Notes: a model not told the origin generated them from the letters alone. Positions 16,730 to 25,936 are shown, counted from the first letter of the stretch. The stretch is DNA of 64,000 nucleotides from Rhodobacteraceae bacterium IMCC1909 (GCA_030704425.1 JAPDHM010000002.1:930001-994000); one strand, 5' to 3'. Program-made: numbers and translations.

Positions 16730-18594
16730 CCGGTATTTTTCAGGCTTTGGGATTTAATACTCACTAATACGGCGGTTAAAGCCGCCGGCGTTACCCCTTC
16801 AATATTTTTAGCGGCGCCAAGTGACGCCGGACGCGCTGCACTTAATTTTGCGATCATCTCAGAAGACAAACCAGCAACGCCCGCATAATGAAAACCGTTT
16901 GGAATCTTAACGCTTAGGTCCCGAGCCAATGCCTCGATATCGCGGCCCTGGCGTTCAATATAAGTAACATAGAGCGCCTCTCGCGCAACCTGATCCAGGG
17001 ACTCTGTGTCAAACTCGACTAGCCTTGGGGTCAAATCAGCGAGATTGGCAATGGTAACACCGGGGATAGAGAGCAGCTCATGTCCATTGCGACGACGCCC
17101 ATCTAAACCAAGGTCGATTCCCACCTGTCGCGCCTGGTTGGGTGATACGGACATTGATGACAGCAGCGAACGACATTGATCTAGGCGCTTCACCTTCTCT
17201 TGATACACGCCGTACCTTTGACCAGATACCAGCCCGGAGGTATGTCCTTGCTCGGTCAACCGCTGATCGGCATTATCCGCACGGAGTTTCAATCGAAATT
17301 CAGCCCTTGAGGTAAACATTCTATACGGCTCGGTTGCACCCCGTGTTGTTAAATCATCGATCATAACCCCAATATAGCTGGTGCTACGATCAAATGTGAT
17401 GGGACACACGCCCTTAAGCCGTTTCGCAACGCCGATTGCCGCAACCAGGCCCTGAGCTGCAGCCTCCTCATACCCTGTCGTGCCGTTAATTTGCCCAGCC
17501 AAGAACAAGCCGCCCATCAAATTTGATTCCAAATCACTTGATAAACCCTGGGGATTAAGAAAATCATATTCAATGGCATATCCTGGCTGTTGAATTTCTA
17601 CATTCTCCAAGCCCTGGATCGACCGAACATAGGCCTCTTGTACGTCGTCGGGCAGTGATGTCGAAATACCATTTGGATAGACGCAGTTGGTCGTTAGCCC
17701 CTCTGGCTCCAAAAACACCTGGTGGCTAGATTTATCAGCAAAACGGGTTATTTTGTCTTCAATTGAAGGACAATACCGCGGCCCAACGCCTTCGATGTGC
17801 CCCCCATACATTGCCGACTTGCCAATGTTCTGCCGAATAATGTCGTGAGTATGGCTGTTGGTATGAGTAATGCCACAGCTGACCTGCTGGACAGCAGGTC
17901 CTTTTGATAAGAATGACAACATCACCGGATCACAATCGGCAGGCTGAAGCTCAAGCTGGCTCCAATCAATGGTGTCACCGTTCAACCGCGGCGGCGTGCC
18001 GGTTTTCAACCGGCCAAATACAGCGCCCAAAGATTCCATCTGCAATGAAAGCTCGTCTGCAGCCTTCTCTCCCATGCGACCCGCGGAGACCCTTTTATCG
18101 CCAATATGAATTGTCCCCCGCATGAAGGTTCCAGCGGTCAGGATAACCGAGCGGGCATGAACTTCCGAGCCATCCGCCAAACGAACACCCGTGACAGAAC
18201 CAGCATTTGACATCAAAGCCGCCGCTTCCCCCTCGATCAATGTGTAATCTTGCTGAGCAAGTAGAGCCTGAATTGCTTGTAGATACAGCTGCCGATCCGA
18301 TTGTGTCCGCGGGCCCTGCACCGCGGGCCCCTTGCTTCGGTTCAGCAGGCGGAATTGAATGCCCGAAAGATCAGCTGCGGTACCCATAACTCCATCCAGA
18401 GCATCGATCTCACGCACCAAATGACCCTTACCCAAGCCACCGATCGCTGGGTTACATGACATCACGCCGACCTTGTTTTTGTCCAAAGTCACAAGAGCGG
18501 CATTCAATCCATACCGGCAGGCCGCATGAAGCGCCTCGCATCCGGCATGTCCGCCGCCTACAACCACAACATCAAAATGTTTCACGTGAAACAA
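16726..18594 (-). CDS. mnmG: tRNA uridine-5-carboxymethylaminomethyl modification enzyme MnmG
   Basis: FAD enzyme that with MnmE installs the cmnm5 group on wobble U34 of several tRNAs (also called GidA). 622 residues from TTG at 18594; this start gives FHVKHFDVVVVGGGHAGCEA with the dinucleotide-binding GGGHAGCEA near the N-terminus, as in relatives. An upstream TTG at 18615 would overlap mnmE by 16 bases and adds residues with no similarity. Also seen: SCNPAIGGLGKGHLVREIDALDG near 45-67 and the C-terminal region ending in KSQSLKNTG. A parS site begins directly after the start codon. It lies five bases after mnmE and overlaps rsmG. Confidence 0.93.
   Translation of the reverse strand: MFHVKHFDVVVVGGGHAGCEALHAACRYGLNAALVTLDKNKVGVMSCNPAIGGLGKGHLVREIDALDGVMGTAADLSGIQFRLLNRSKGPAVQGPRTQSDRQLYLQAIQALLAQQDYTLIEGEAAALMSNAGSVTGVRLADGSEVHARSVILTAGTFMRGTIHIGDKRVSAGRMGEKAADELSLQMESLGAVFGRLKTGTPPRLNGDTIDWSQLELQPADCDPVMLSFLSKGPAVQQVSCGITHTNSHTHDIIRQNIGKSAMYGGHIEGVGPRYCPSIEDKITRFADKSSHQVFLEPEGLTTNCVYPNGISTSLPDDVQEAYVRSIQGLENVEIQQPGYAIEYDFLNPQGLSSDLESNLMGGLFLAGQINGTTGYEEAAAQGLVAAIGVAKRLKGVCPITFDRSTSYIGVMIDDLTTRGATEPYRMFTSRAEFRLKLRADNADQRLTEQGHTSGLVSGQRYGVYQEKVKRLDQCRSLLSSMSVSPNQARQVGIDLGLDGRRRNGHELLSIPGVTIANLADLTPRLVEFDTESLDQVAREALYVTYIERQGRDIEALARDLSVKIPNGFHYAGVAGLSSEMIAKLSAARPASLGAAKNIEGVTPAALTAVLVSIKSQSLKNTG
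18578..18593. promoter_or_regulatory. parS: parS site at the mnmG start codon
   Basis: A second perfect TGTTTCACGTGAAACA. It occupies the bases immediately after the chosen TTG start of mnmG and codes for FHVKH. The two sites are 1.9 kb apart, close to parAB and about 3.2 kb from the putative origin. Confidence 0.93.
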
Positions 18595-18599
18595 GCCCC

Positions 18600-19886
18600 C
18601 TACTTCCCCAAGCAAAAGCTTGAGAAGATTTCATCCAATACAGATTCTATATCAATCCGACCGAAAACGAAATCCAATTCACTAAGCGCGAAATACAGCT
18701 CTTGACTAGCCAATTCAAAGGGCAATGGGTCGGCTTGAATCAACTCCAATACCCGCCCAAGAAAGGATTCCGCCGCACGCAAGCCAGTGATTTGACGTTC
18801 TCGAATAGCCACCACATCTTGCGGTGTTTTGACCATTAACCGTTCAGCAATAAGGCTCAGTAATTCTGATACACCTTCCCCGTTTTTTCCCGAAACTGTA
18901 CCAACATCAGAGCTTCGCTCATCTCCCTTATTCAACCGAACAATATCTTCATCACGCAGAGCAATAGGGAGAGGCTCCCCCACCTCTTCAACCAAGAACA
19001 CACGAACATCAGCGGCGGCTGCCATCTCATATGCCCTTGAGATACCTAAGTTTTCAATCTCATCCTCTGACTCCCGCAAGCCCGCTGTATCTAGGAAACT
19101 CACAGCCAGCCCTTGCAAATCAACCCGGCACTCGATCACATCTCGCGTCGTTCCCGCCACATCAGAGGTAATTGCAGCTTGCCGCCCCACAATAGCATTA
19201 AACAGCGTGGATTTACCAACATTGGGCGCACCGATTATCGCAACCGTAAAACCGGTACGAATTTTTGACGCCATCATAGACCGCTCCAATATTGCAGCGA
19301 TCGACGCACGCGTCTCCTCAACCAAGCTAATAACCTCGACAGAAAGATCATCCGGAATTTCCTCATCCGAAAAATCAATACTAGCCTCCAGCAGCGCAGC
19401 CGCACGCAACAACTTGCCCCGCCACATCTCCCCGGCGTCCCCGAAACGACCATCCAATACACGAATGGCTTGCTGACGTTGCGATTCGGTTTCAGCATCA
19501 ATGAGATCTGACAAGGCCTCGACCTGATTAAGATCCAATTGGCCATTTTCGAGCGCTCGGCGGGTAAATTCACCCGGTTCTGCAAGCCGGCAACCCTCTT
19601 GCTCCGACAGTTCCGACAGCAACTTGGCCACAGTGGCCAAGCCCCCATGGACCTGAAACTCTACAACACGCTCGCCCGTAAAGCTTGCACCTTGCTCGAA
19701 ACATAGCACAAGTGCCTGATCTATAAGCGCCCCATCGCGTCCCCGAACCGCCCGCAGGCCGGTCAGACCAACCTGCGGCAAATTGCAGAATATCCTCGCT
19801 ATATCAAATGCCTGAGCTCCAGATAGACGGATAACAGAGACCCCTGCCCGACCCGTTGCCGTCGCCTGCGCAAAAATACTGTCCAT
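18600..19886 (-). CDS. mnmE: tRNA modification GTPase MnmE
   Basis: GTPase partner of MnmG in wobble-uridine modification. 428 residues from ATG at 19886 (protein MDSIFAQATATGRAG...), preferred over an in-frame GTG nine bases upstream that follows the rho stop directly. Seen: N-terminal folate-binding domain, Walker A GAPNVGKSTLFNAI near residue 220, G3 motif DTAGLRES near 265, and the C-terminal FCLGK, whose Cys is needed for modification in characterised MnmE (usual motif FCIGK). It sits between rho and mnmG on the same strand with minimal gaps. Confidence 0.96.
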   Translation of the reverse strand: MDSIFAQATATGRAGVSVIRLSGAQAFDIARIFCNLPQVGLTGLRAVRGRDGALIDQALVLCFEQGASFTGERVVEFQVHGGLATVAKLLSELSEQEGCRLAEPGEFTRRALENGQLDLNQVEALSDLIDAETESQRQQAIRVLDGRFGDAGEMWRGKLLRAAALLEASIDFSDEEIPDDLSVEVISLVEETRASIAAILERSMMASKIRTGFTVAIIGAPNVGKSTLFNAIVGRQAAITSDVAGTTRDVIECRVDLQGLAVSFLDTAGLRESEDEIENLGISRAYEMAAAADVRVFLVEEVGEPLPIALRDEDIVRLNKGDERSSDVGTVSGKNGEGVSELLSLIAERLMVKTPQDVVAIRERQITGLRAAESFLGRVLELIQADPLPFELASQELYFALSELDFVFGRIDIESVLDEIFSSFCLGK

Positions 19887-19895
19887 TCGCCACAC

Positions 19896-21167
19896 TTAGG
19901 TGTTCATGGAATCGAAGAATTCAGAATTGGATTTGGTCTGCTTCAATTTCGAGATCAAGAATTCTATCGCATCAGTTGTCCCCATCGGATTCAAGATCCG
20001 GCGCAAGACATAGGTTTTTTGCAGATCCACTTTATCCACCAGCAGATCTTCCTTACGCGTTCCTGATTTCAAAACGTCCATGGCTGGGAAAACGCGTTTG
20101 TCGGCAACTTTCCGGTCCAAGACGATTTCCGAGTTACCGGTGCCTTTAAATTCTTCGAAAATAACCTCATCCATGCGGCTGCCTGTATCAATCAAAGCGG
20201 TCGCAATAATAGTCAAAGAACCGCCTTCTTCAATATTTCGTGCTGCGCCAAAAAAGCGTTTTGGCCGCTGCAAGGCATTCGCATCCACACCACCGGTCAA
20301 TACCTTACCGGAGGAAGGCACCACCGTATTAAATGCCCGACCCAATCGAGTGATCGAATCAAGCAAAATAACCACGTCACGTTTGTGCTCAACCAAACGT
20401 TTCGCTTTTTCAATCACCATTTCGGACACAGCAACGTGACGCGTCGCGGGTTCATCAAAGGTCGAGCTCACAACCTCACCCTTCACAGACCGCTGCATAT
20501 CGGTAACCTCTTCCGGCCGCTCATCAATCAACAAAACGATCAAATAACATTCCGGATGGTTTCTTTCGATAGAATTGGCAATATTTTGAAGTAAAACGGT
20601 TTTCCCCGTCCGTGGCGGTGCAACGATCAAAGATCTCTGACCTTTACCAATCGGGGCAACCAAATCAATAATCCGCGCCGAGCGATCCTTCGTCGTGGGA
20701 TCCTCAAGCTCCATTTTCAACCGCTCATCTGGATAAAGCGGCGTCAGATTTTCGAATGCCACCTTATGGCGTGCGCGCTCTGGGTTCTCAAAATTGATCT
20801 TCTCAACCTTGGTCATACCAAAATAGCGTTCTGTATCCTCTGGCGCCTTAATAATCCCCTCAATGGTATCTCCAGTCCGCAGAGAGAATTGCCGGATCAT
20901 TTCTGGAGAAACATAAATATCATCTGGACCTGGCAAATAATTTGCTTCTGGCGAACGTAGAAACCCAAAGCCGTCTTGAAGCACTTCCAAAACCCCATCT
21001 CCAGAGATTTCCGCTCCATCTTCAGCACGCTCTTTCAAAATTGAGAACATCATATCGCCCTTACGCATGGTCGACGCGTTCTCAATTTCCAGCTCTTCCG
21101 CCATAGAAAGCAGATCTTTTGGGCTTTTCGCCTTTAATTCGGCCAAAGTCACACGGTTACTTGTCAT
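19896..21167 (-). CDS. rho: Transcription termination factor Rho
   Basis: Hexameric RNA helicase that ends transcription at Rho-dependent sites. 423 residues: N-terminal helical domain ([19 protein letters not shown]), OSB RNA-binding fold with [22 protein letters not shown] near 75-95, Walker A APPRTGKT near 180, Walker [15 protein letters not shown] near 262, and the Q-loop/R-loop [10 protein letters not shown]. The ribosome site GGAAGAG precedes the ATG. It has no internal insertions. It is downstream of hemJ by 123 bases, a gap likely to hold a promoter. Confidence 0.97.
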   Translation of the reverse strand: MTSNRVTLAELKAKSPKDLLSMAEELEIENASTMRKGDMMFSILKERAEDGAEISGDGVLEVLQDGFGFLRSPEANYLPGPDDIYVSPEMIRQFSLRTGDTIEGIIKAPEDTERYFGMTKVEKINFENPERARHKVAFENLTPLYPDERLKMELEDPTTKDRSARIIDLVAPIGKGQRSLIVAPPRTGKTVLLQNIANSIERNHPECYLIVLLIDERPEEVTDMQRSVKGEVVSSTFDEPATRHVAVSEMVIEKAKRLVEHKRDVVILLDSITRLGRAFNTVVPSSGKVLTGGVDANALQRPKRFFGAARNIEEGGSLTIIATALIDTGSRMDEVIFEEFKGTGNSEIVLDRKVADKRVFPAMDVLKSGTRKEDLLVDKVDLQKTYVLRRILNPMGTTDAIEFLISKLKQTKSNSEFFDSMNT

Positions 21168-21290
21168 AGAGTCTCTTCCTGCCCAAGATCGCCCCGGGCA
21201 CCACAGATGTCATTAAGAAAAAGCAATCCCGAACGGGTGCGCCATCTCGTTACTCAAAACCAAGCGACAAGTCAAATATTACAAACTTAC

Positions 21291-21743
21291 TTAAAATGGC
21301 TGAACCACAACCATGATAACAATTGCCAGTAACAAAACTGTCGGAACTTCATTCATAATTCGGTAGGTTTTTCCAGTCAGATGATTTTCACCATTCTCGA
21401 AATTTCTTTGCCTTCTGGCCAGCCAAACATGAAATAGTGTCATTGCTACAATGGATATCAATTTCACCCAGGGCCAAACCTCTGACCAATTCAACACGCC
21501 GGGTATGATTGCCAAAGATAACCCAAAGCCCCACGTCGCAAGCATGGCTGGTGTCATAATGACTTTCAACAACTTTGATTCCATCATGCAGAATAATCTA
21601 TCCGTATCAGATGGCATTTTAACTTTTTCACTATGATGCACAAAAAGTCGAGGCAGATAAAAAATCCCAGCCATCCAAGAAATGACGGACACGATATGAC
21701 CAGCTTTTAACCACGGGTACATTGCAATTAAGTAATCTATCAT
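21291..21743 (-). CDS. hemJ: Protoporphyrinogen IX oxidase HemJ
   Basis: Membrane protein that oxidises protoporphyrinogen IX to protoporphyrin IX in heme and bacteriochlorophyll synthesis; the HemJ type replaces HemG/HemY in most alphaproteobacteria. 150 residues, four predicted hydrophobic helices. Seen: LKAGHIVSVISWMAGIFYLPRLFVHH near residues 12-37, with the conserved His16, and the C-terminal RIMNEVPTVLLLAIVIMVVV. It is the gene nearest the putative origin on the left and reads away from it. Confidence 0.93.
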   Translation of the reverse strand: MIDYLIAMYPWLKAGHIVSVISWMAGIFYLPRLFVHHSEKVKMPSDTDRLFCMMESKLLKVIMTPAMLATWGFGLSLAIIPGVLNWSEVWPWVKLISIVAMTLFHVWLARRQRNFENGENHLTGKTYRIMNEVPTVLLLAIVIMVVVQPF

Positions 21744-22138
21744 CGGACTGTATTTCTACCCCTCTATATTAATAAAGATAATATATGATTTTAGTAGAGA
21801 GATGTAGTGCCGTCAGACTCTGTGGATCAAATTTTATAAATCCATCTATCCACAGATGGATAAAAACAATTAACTTCTCAAAACAATTAAATTAAACGTT
21901 TATAAACAAAAACCTAAAAACAGACCTTGTGTGTAACTCTGTTGATAGATTTGTTAAACTACACCAAAATGTAAATTATCATTGGCATGAAGTTATCCAT
22001 ATCTACAGAAGATAAATCCACTGAAAAATCTTGAACTCTGACGAAATCTAGGAAGAATTCTTGTATTTGCATAAATCCGCAATTACCCCCACAGTTCAGT
22101 CACAGGTCACACAAAACATATCCACAGGTTTATCTCAC
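21744..22138. other. oriC: Putative chromosomal replication origin (oriC)
   Basis: A 395-base gap without a credible gene, distinctly richer in A+T than its surroundings. Five 9-mers differ from the DnaA box TTATNCACA at one position: 21821-21829 (reverse), 21846-21854, 21928-21936 (reverse), 21993-22001 and 22118-22126. One is embedded in an 8-bp inverted repeat (ATCCATCT...AGATGGAT, 21840-21861). The stretch 21861-21920 is nearly pure A/T with the palindrome GTTTATAAAC (21898-21907), a candidate unwinding element. One GANTC site (21816-21820) is present. Flanking genes diverge (hemJ-rho-mnmEG-parAB left, maf/aroE-coaE-dnaQ right), as expected at a bidirectional origin, and parS sites lie close by. 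Confidence 0.72.
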
Positions 22139-23554
22139 ATGGATCTCATCCTCGCGTCTCAATCTGCCACGCGCCGTCGCATCTTAAACTCTGCACGAAT
22201 AAGCGCTCAGTTTATGTCACCACAAATTGATGAAGAAAACATTACGAAATCTCTGATTGCAGAACAGGCCCTGCCCCGTGACATTGCCGACACTCTAGCC
22301 GAACATAAAGCGCTAAAAATATCCCGAAAGAATCCAGATAGTTGGGTAATTGGATGTGATCAAATACTGGTTTTTGAGGGCGAAATTTTCGGAAAGCCCG
22401 CCTCACCCGAGGCGCTCAAAACCTCTCTATCTCGCCTTTCTGGGAAAACGCATCGTTTGATTACTGCTAATGTGATCTACAAGGATAGCAAACCTCAGCG
22501 GCGACATATTTCAATCAGCCATATGTCTATGCGTTCTATGAGTGCGGCTGAGATAGACGCCTATATAGAAGCTCATTGGGAGGATGTGAAACATTCAGCC
22601 GGGGGCTATCACTTTGAAAAAACGCCAGATATTTTTGCCGGTGTTCGTGGCAACTGGTTTGATATTATGGGGCTTTCTATCGGGCCAATCATCAGTTTTT
22701 TGAACCAAACCAATACAACCGCCCCGTTTCAAACCCCTAAACTTGCGGCGGTTTTGGGTCATCCGATAGCGCAGAGCAAATCGCCCCTGATGCATGGGCA
22801 CTGGCTTAAGAAAAATCAAATATCAGGCGATTATTTCGCCATCGACATTCCCCCCGCACGCTTTAGTGAAACGGTGCGTATGCTGTTTGACCTAGGATTT
22901 TCAGGCTTTAATGTCACCATTCCGCATAAGGAACAAGCATTGGCATTTGCGGATGACACCACCCCTCTGGCGCAACGCATTGGAGCATCCAACACTTTGA
23001 TAAAAAAAGACAACGGAAATATAAATGCCGATAATACAGACGGTTATGGATTTATGACCAATCTGACCTCGCAAAGCATGACGTGGCAGCCAAGCGCTGG
23101 TCCGTCTTTGGTGTTGGGCGCAGGTGGCGCTGCGCGGGCGATTTTGGTTGCTCTTTTGGACGCTGGTGCCCCCAAGATTTACCTTTGTAATCGTACCCGT
23201 GCACGGGCAGAAGATTTGGCCGCTGAGATTTCGGATCTCATTGAAGTGATTGAGTGGCAGGACAAAGAGGATATTTTGCCAAAGGTGTTCACCGTGGTGA
23301 ACAGCACCTCGCTTGGTATGATTGGAAAACCTGCCTTAGATTTCGATTTGACCCATGTGAATCCGCGCGCCCTGGTCGCTGATCTCATTTACGCCCCCCT
23401 CGAAACCCAGCTTTTGAAGGATGCGCGGGCGCGTGGATGTGAGGTGGTGGGCGGTATTGGTATGTTATTGCACCAAGGTGTCCCAGGGTTTGAGGCTTGG
23501 TTTGGCACCTGGCCTGTTGTGGATCAAGAGCTAGAGACATTGGTGCTCACATGA
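22139..23554 (+). CDS. Maf nucleotide pyrophosphatase fused to shikimate dehydrogenase
   Basis: One uninterrupted frame of 471 residues with two enzymes. Residues 1 to about 190 are a Maf/YhdE-type nucleoside triphosphate pyrophosphatase: MDLILASQSATRRRIL with the SxSxRR motif, SWVIGCDQILVFEGEIFGKP, and SAGGYHFEK. From about residue 200 the chain is shikimate dehydrogenase AroE (NADPH reduction of 3-dehydroshikimate): LGHPIAQSKSPLMHGHWL, FNVTIPHKEQALAFAD with the catalytic Lys, ADNTDGYGF, the cofactor loop LGAGGAARAIL, and GGIGMLLHQGVPGFEAW. No stop or ATG separates them; a TTG inside FLNQTN is the only plausible internal start and lacks a clear ribosome site. The ATG at 22139 is chosen by Maf alignment over an in-frame start at 22061. 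It overlaps coaE by four bases. Confidence 0.88.
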   Translation: MDLILASQSATRRRILNSARISAQFMSPQIDEENITKSLIAEQALPRDIADTLAEHKALKISRKNPDSWVIGCDQILVFEGEIFGKPASPEALKTSLSRLSGKTHRLITANVIYKDSKPQRRHISISHMSMRSMSAAEIDAYIEAHWEDVKHSAGGYHFEKTPDIFAGVRGNWFDIMGLSIGPIISFLNQTNTTAPFQTPKLAAVLGHPIAQSKSPLMHGHWLKKNQISGDYFAIDIPPARFSETVRMLFDLGFSGFNVTIPHKEQALAFADDTTPLAQRIGASNTLIKKDNGNINADNTDGYGFMTNLTSQSMTWQPSAGPSLVLGAGGAARAILVALLDAGAPKIYLCNRTRARAEDLAAEISDLIEVIEWQDKEDILPKVFTVVNSTSLGMIGKPALDFDLTHVNPRALVADLIYAPLETQLLKDARARGCEVVGGIGMLLHQGVPGFEAWFGTWPVVDQELETLVLT

Positions 23555-24132
23555 GTTTTCTTTTGGGATTGACCGGATCGATCGGCATGGGAAAATCAAC
23601 AACCGCCCAGCTTTTTGCAGATCGGGGTTGCAAGGTTTGGGATGCCGATAGCACCGTGCACCGCGCCTATTGTGAAAACGGCGCGGCGGTGGCCAGTATT
23701 GCCAAGATTGCTCCGAGCGCCGTGTCTCAAGGCCTTGTGGATCGCGCAAAGCTTCGAGCACTTATTTCACAAGACGCAAAACTATTGCCTAAGCTGGAAG
23801 CGATCATTCATCCCCTTGTTAAAAAAGACCGGGAGGCTTTTATTGCCGGTAACCCGGGGTCCATTTTGGTTTTTGATATTCCACTATTGTTTGAGCTCAA
23901 TTCCGCAGCTGATTTTGATGCCGTGGCCTGTGTCTTATCGAGCTCCGAGGTGCAAAAATCTCGTGTTTTGGCACGATCAGGGATGACAGAGGAGCATTTT
24001 CAAATGATCCTATCTAAACAATGGCCCGCAGAAGAGAAAGCCGCACGGGCCGATTACATTATTGATACCAATAGCCCCGAAACAGCTGCGCGGGCGGTCG
24101 ACGTTATTTTGGCAGATATCAAGAAAAGGTAA
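23551..24132 (+). CDS. coaE: Dephospho-CoA kinase
   Basis: Last step of coenzyme A synthesis: phosphorylates the ribose 3'-OH of dephospho-CoA. 193 residues from ATG at 23551, which overlaps the aroE stop (ATGA); the longer in-frame extension is inside aroE and rejected. P-loop GLTGSIGMGKSTTA near residues 6-19, substrate-binding DADSTVHRAY near 32-41, and VFDIPLLFE near 110. Sits between aroE and dnaQ with minimal spacing, the standard order in alphaproteobacteria. Confidence 0.95.
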   Translation: MSFLLGLTGSIGMGKSTTAQLFADRGCKVWDADSTVHRAYCENGAAVASIAKIAPSAVSQGLVDRAKLRALISQDAKLLPKLEAIIHPLVKKDREAFIAGNPGSILVFDIPLLFELNSAADFDAVACVLSSSEVQKSRVLARSGMTEEHFQMILSKQWPAEEKAARADYIIDTNSPETAARAVDVILADIKKR

Positions 24133-24136
24133 AAAG

Positions 24137-24832
24137 ATGCGTGAAATTGTTTTGGATACAGAAACCACCGGGTTCGAGCCAAGTGAAGGGGATCGGATTG
24201 TTGAAATTGGCGCGGTTGAATTGTTCAACCATTTGCCAACTGGCCGCACGTATCACCAATATATTAATCCAGAACGCAATATGCCGGAGGCTGCGTTTAA
24301 TGTGCATGGTCTGAGCGAAGAATTCCTATCGGATAAGCCTATTTTCAAGAACATTGCCCAAGAATTTATCGATTTCATTGTGGACTCCAAGCTTGTCATA
24401 CACAATGCATCTTTCGACATGAAATTTTTGAATGCAGAACTTGGGTGGGTCAATCGGCCGGCTTTGCCAAACGATCAAGCCATTGATACTCTTGCGATTG
24501 CACGCCGTAAATTCCCTGGCTCGCCCGCTTCATTGGATGCTTTATGCCGCAGGTTCGGTATTGATAATTCCTTGCGAACACTGCATGGGGCATTGTTGGA
24601 CTCTGAAATCTTGGCAGAAGTTTATTTGGAGCTGGTTGGTGGCCGGCAGCCAGATTTGGTTTTATTCGGCCCAGAGGTCAAAACATCCACCGATGGCTCA
24701 CGATCCCCCGATTGGCGCCCCGTGCCTCGACCAAAACCCTTGGCATCCCGGCTGTCAGACAAAGAAAAAGCGGCGCATGAAACATTCATCGCCGCTTTGG
24801 GATCTGATGCACTTTGGACAAAAGAGACTTAG
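24137..24832 (+). CDS. dnaQ: DNA polymerase III epsilon subunit (3'-5' proofreading exonuclease)
   Basis: Proofreading subunit of the replicative polymerase. 231 residues from ATG at 24137, preceded by AAAAGG. DEDDh exonuclease motifs: Exo I VLDTETTGFEP with D7 and E9, Exo II HNASFDMKFL near residue 95, Exo III LHGALLDSEILAEVYLEL near 150. After residue 170 a tail rich in charged residues probably contacts the polymerase alpha subunit. Its stop overlaps that of convergent secB by four bases. Confidence 0.96.
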   Translation: MREIVLDTETTGFEPSEGDRIVEIGAVELFNHLPTGRTYHQYINPERNMPEAAFNVHGLSEEFLSDKPIFKNIAQEFIDFIVDSKLVIHNASFDMKFLNAELGWVNRPALPNDQAIDTLAIARRKFPGSPASLDALCRRFGIDNSLRTLHGALLDSEILAEVYLELVGGRQPDLVLFGPEVKTSTDGSRSPDWRPVPRPKPLASRLSDKEKAAHETFIAALGSDALWTKET

Positions 24833-25335
24833 TTTGCTTTCGCTTTCGCGTTTTCAGCAACACGCCGTTGAATTTCATTGCGATACAATTGAACGAAATC
24901 CATCGAATCGAGGTTGAGTGGCGGGAAGCCACCATCTCGTGTTACATCGCTGATGATGCGGCGCAGGAAGGGGAAGATCATGCGTGGGCACTCGATCATC
25001 AAATAGGGATGAAGTTGATCTTCTGGCAAGTTTTCAATGTGAAAAATGCCCGCATATTCCAGCTCTAACAAAAACATCGCTTCGCCCTTATCTTTGGTTT
25101 TGGACGAAATTTCTGTCTTGATAATGACCTCAAACTGGTTTTCGATCGGACGCTTTTTTGCATCAATATTAACCTGCACAGACACATCGGGCTGTGCTTC
25201 ACCGCTAATGCCTTTCTGAGCTAAAATATTCTCGAAAGACATATCACGAATATATTGGGCCAGAACCTGCGTTTTCATGGGCTTTGGTGCGGCCCCTTCT
25301 TCATTTTTGGCATTTTCAACCGGTTTTTGTGCCAT
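24829..25335 (-). CDS. secB: Protein-export chaperone SecB
   Basis: Tetrameric chaperone that keeps preproteins unfolded and hands them to SecA. 168 residues from ATG at 25335, which has AGGAG nine bases upstream; an in-frame extension to 25452 is unrelated and rejected. Seen: VLAQYIRDMSFENILA near residues 25-40, KDKGEAMFLLELEYAGIF, LIECPRMIFPFLRRIISDVTRDGGFPPLNLD. Convergent with dnaQ. Confidence 0.96.
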   Translation of the reverse strand: MAQKPVENAKNEEGAAPKPMKTQVLAQYIRDMSFENILAQKGISGEAQPDVSVQVNIDAKKRPIENQFEVIIKTEISSKTKDKGEAMFLLELEYAGIFHIENLPEDQLHPYLMIECPRMIFPFLRRIISDVTRDGGFPPLNLDSMDFVQLYRNEIQRRVAENAKAKAN

Positions 25336-25390
25336 TCTGGTCACTCCTAAAAATATATCCCAAGCCGCATAGCAGGATCTGCGGCAACCC

Positions 25391-25849
25391 TCAATGCTTT
25401 GTCGGGCCAGAGGGGGGGGTATGCTCTGAAATATTTGTATATTCCGCATCAATGACGGTGTTATCTGGCTCGGTCTCGTGGGGGGAGAATTTCATATCGG
25501 CTGATTTAAGTTTTGAGCAGATCATTTTCGTGATCAGGTTGCGGAAAGGCGGGAAGAGAAGCAAAAACCCGAAGGCATCGGTGAAAAACCCCGGTGTCAG
25601 CAGTAACGCCCCAGCAAATAAAATCATCGCCCCGTGTGCCAAGGGCTCGGTTGGATCTTTCATTGCCTGAAACGATCTTTGGAGCGCATGTAACACCTGT
25701 GTGCCCTGACTGCGCACCAGCGCGGTTCCAGCAACGGCGGTCAATAAAACGATAAGCAACGTTGGCCAAAGGCCAATTACGTCACCGACTTGGATAAAAA
25801 GGCCGATTTCAATTAAGGGCACCGCTATAAAAGCTATCAACAACCGCAT
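25391..25849 (-). CDS. fxsA: FxsA-family membrane protein
   Basis: 152-residue inner-membrane protein of the FxsA family, whose E. coli member relieves F-plasmid exclusion of phage T7 when overproduced; native function is unclear. ATG at 25849 with GGAGAG upstream is preferred to a GTG at 25867. Three hydrophobic segments are visible: LLIAFIAVPLIEIGLFIQVG, GLWPTLLIVLLTAVAG and GAMILFAGALLLTPGFFTDAFG; the last carries the family's LLxPGFxTD signature. The C-terminal 40 residues are polar and cytoplasmic by inference. Confidence 0.88.
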   Translation of the reverse strand: MRLLIAFIAVPLIEIGLFIQVGDVIGLWPTLLIVLLTAVAGTALVRSQGTQVLHALQRSFQAMKDPTEPLAHGAMILFAGALLLTPGFFTDAFGFLLLFPPFRNLITKMICSKLKSADMKFSPHETEPDNTVIDAEYTNISEHTPPSGPTKH

Positions 25850-25936
25850 TTTGGCTCTCCGATTCACCTGTGTGCTGGTGGACTTGAACCACCTGTTGTC
25901 CTACATAGGTAACAAGTTCGAATAATTCTATTCCTC

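Noticed and set aside
18829-19476. A 215-codon plus-strand frame inside mnmE
   Set aside because: Low-complexity Ser/Arg-rich translation antisense to mnmE, no family features.
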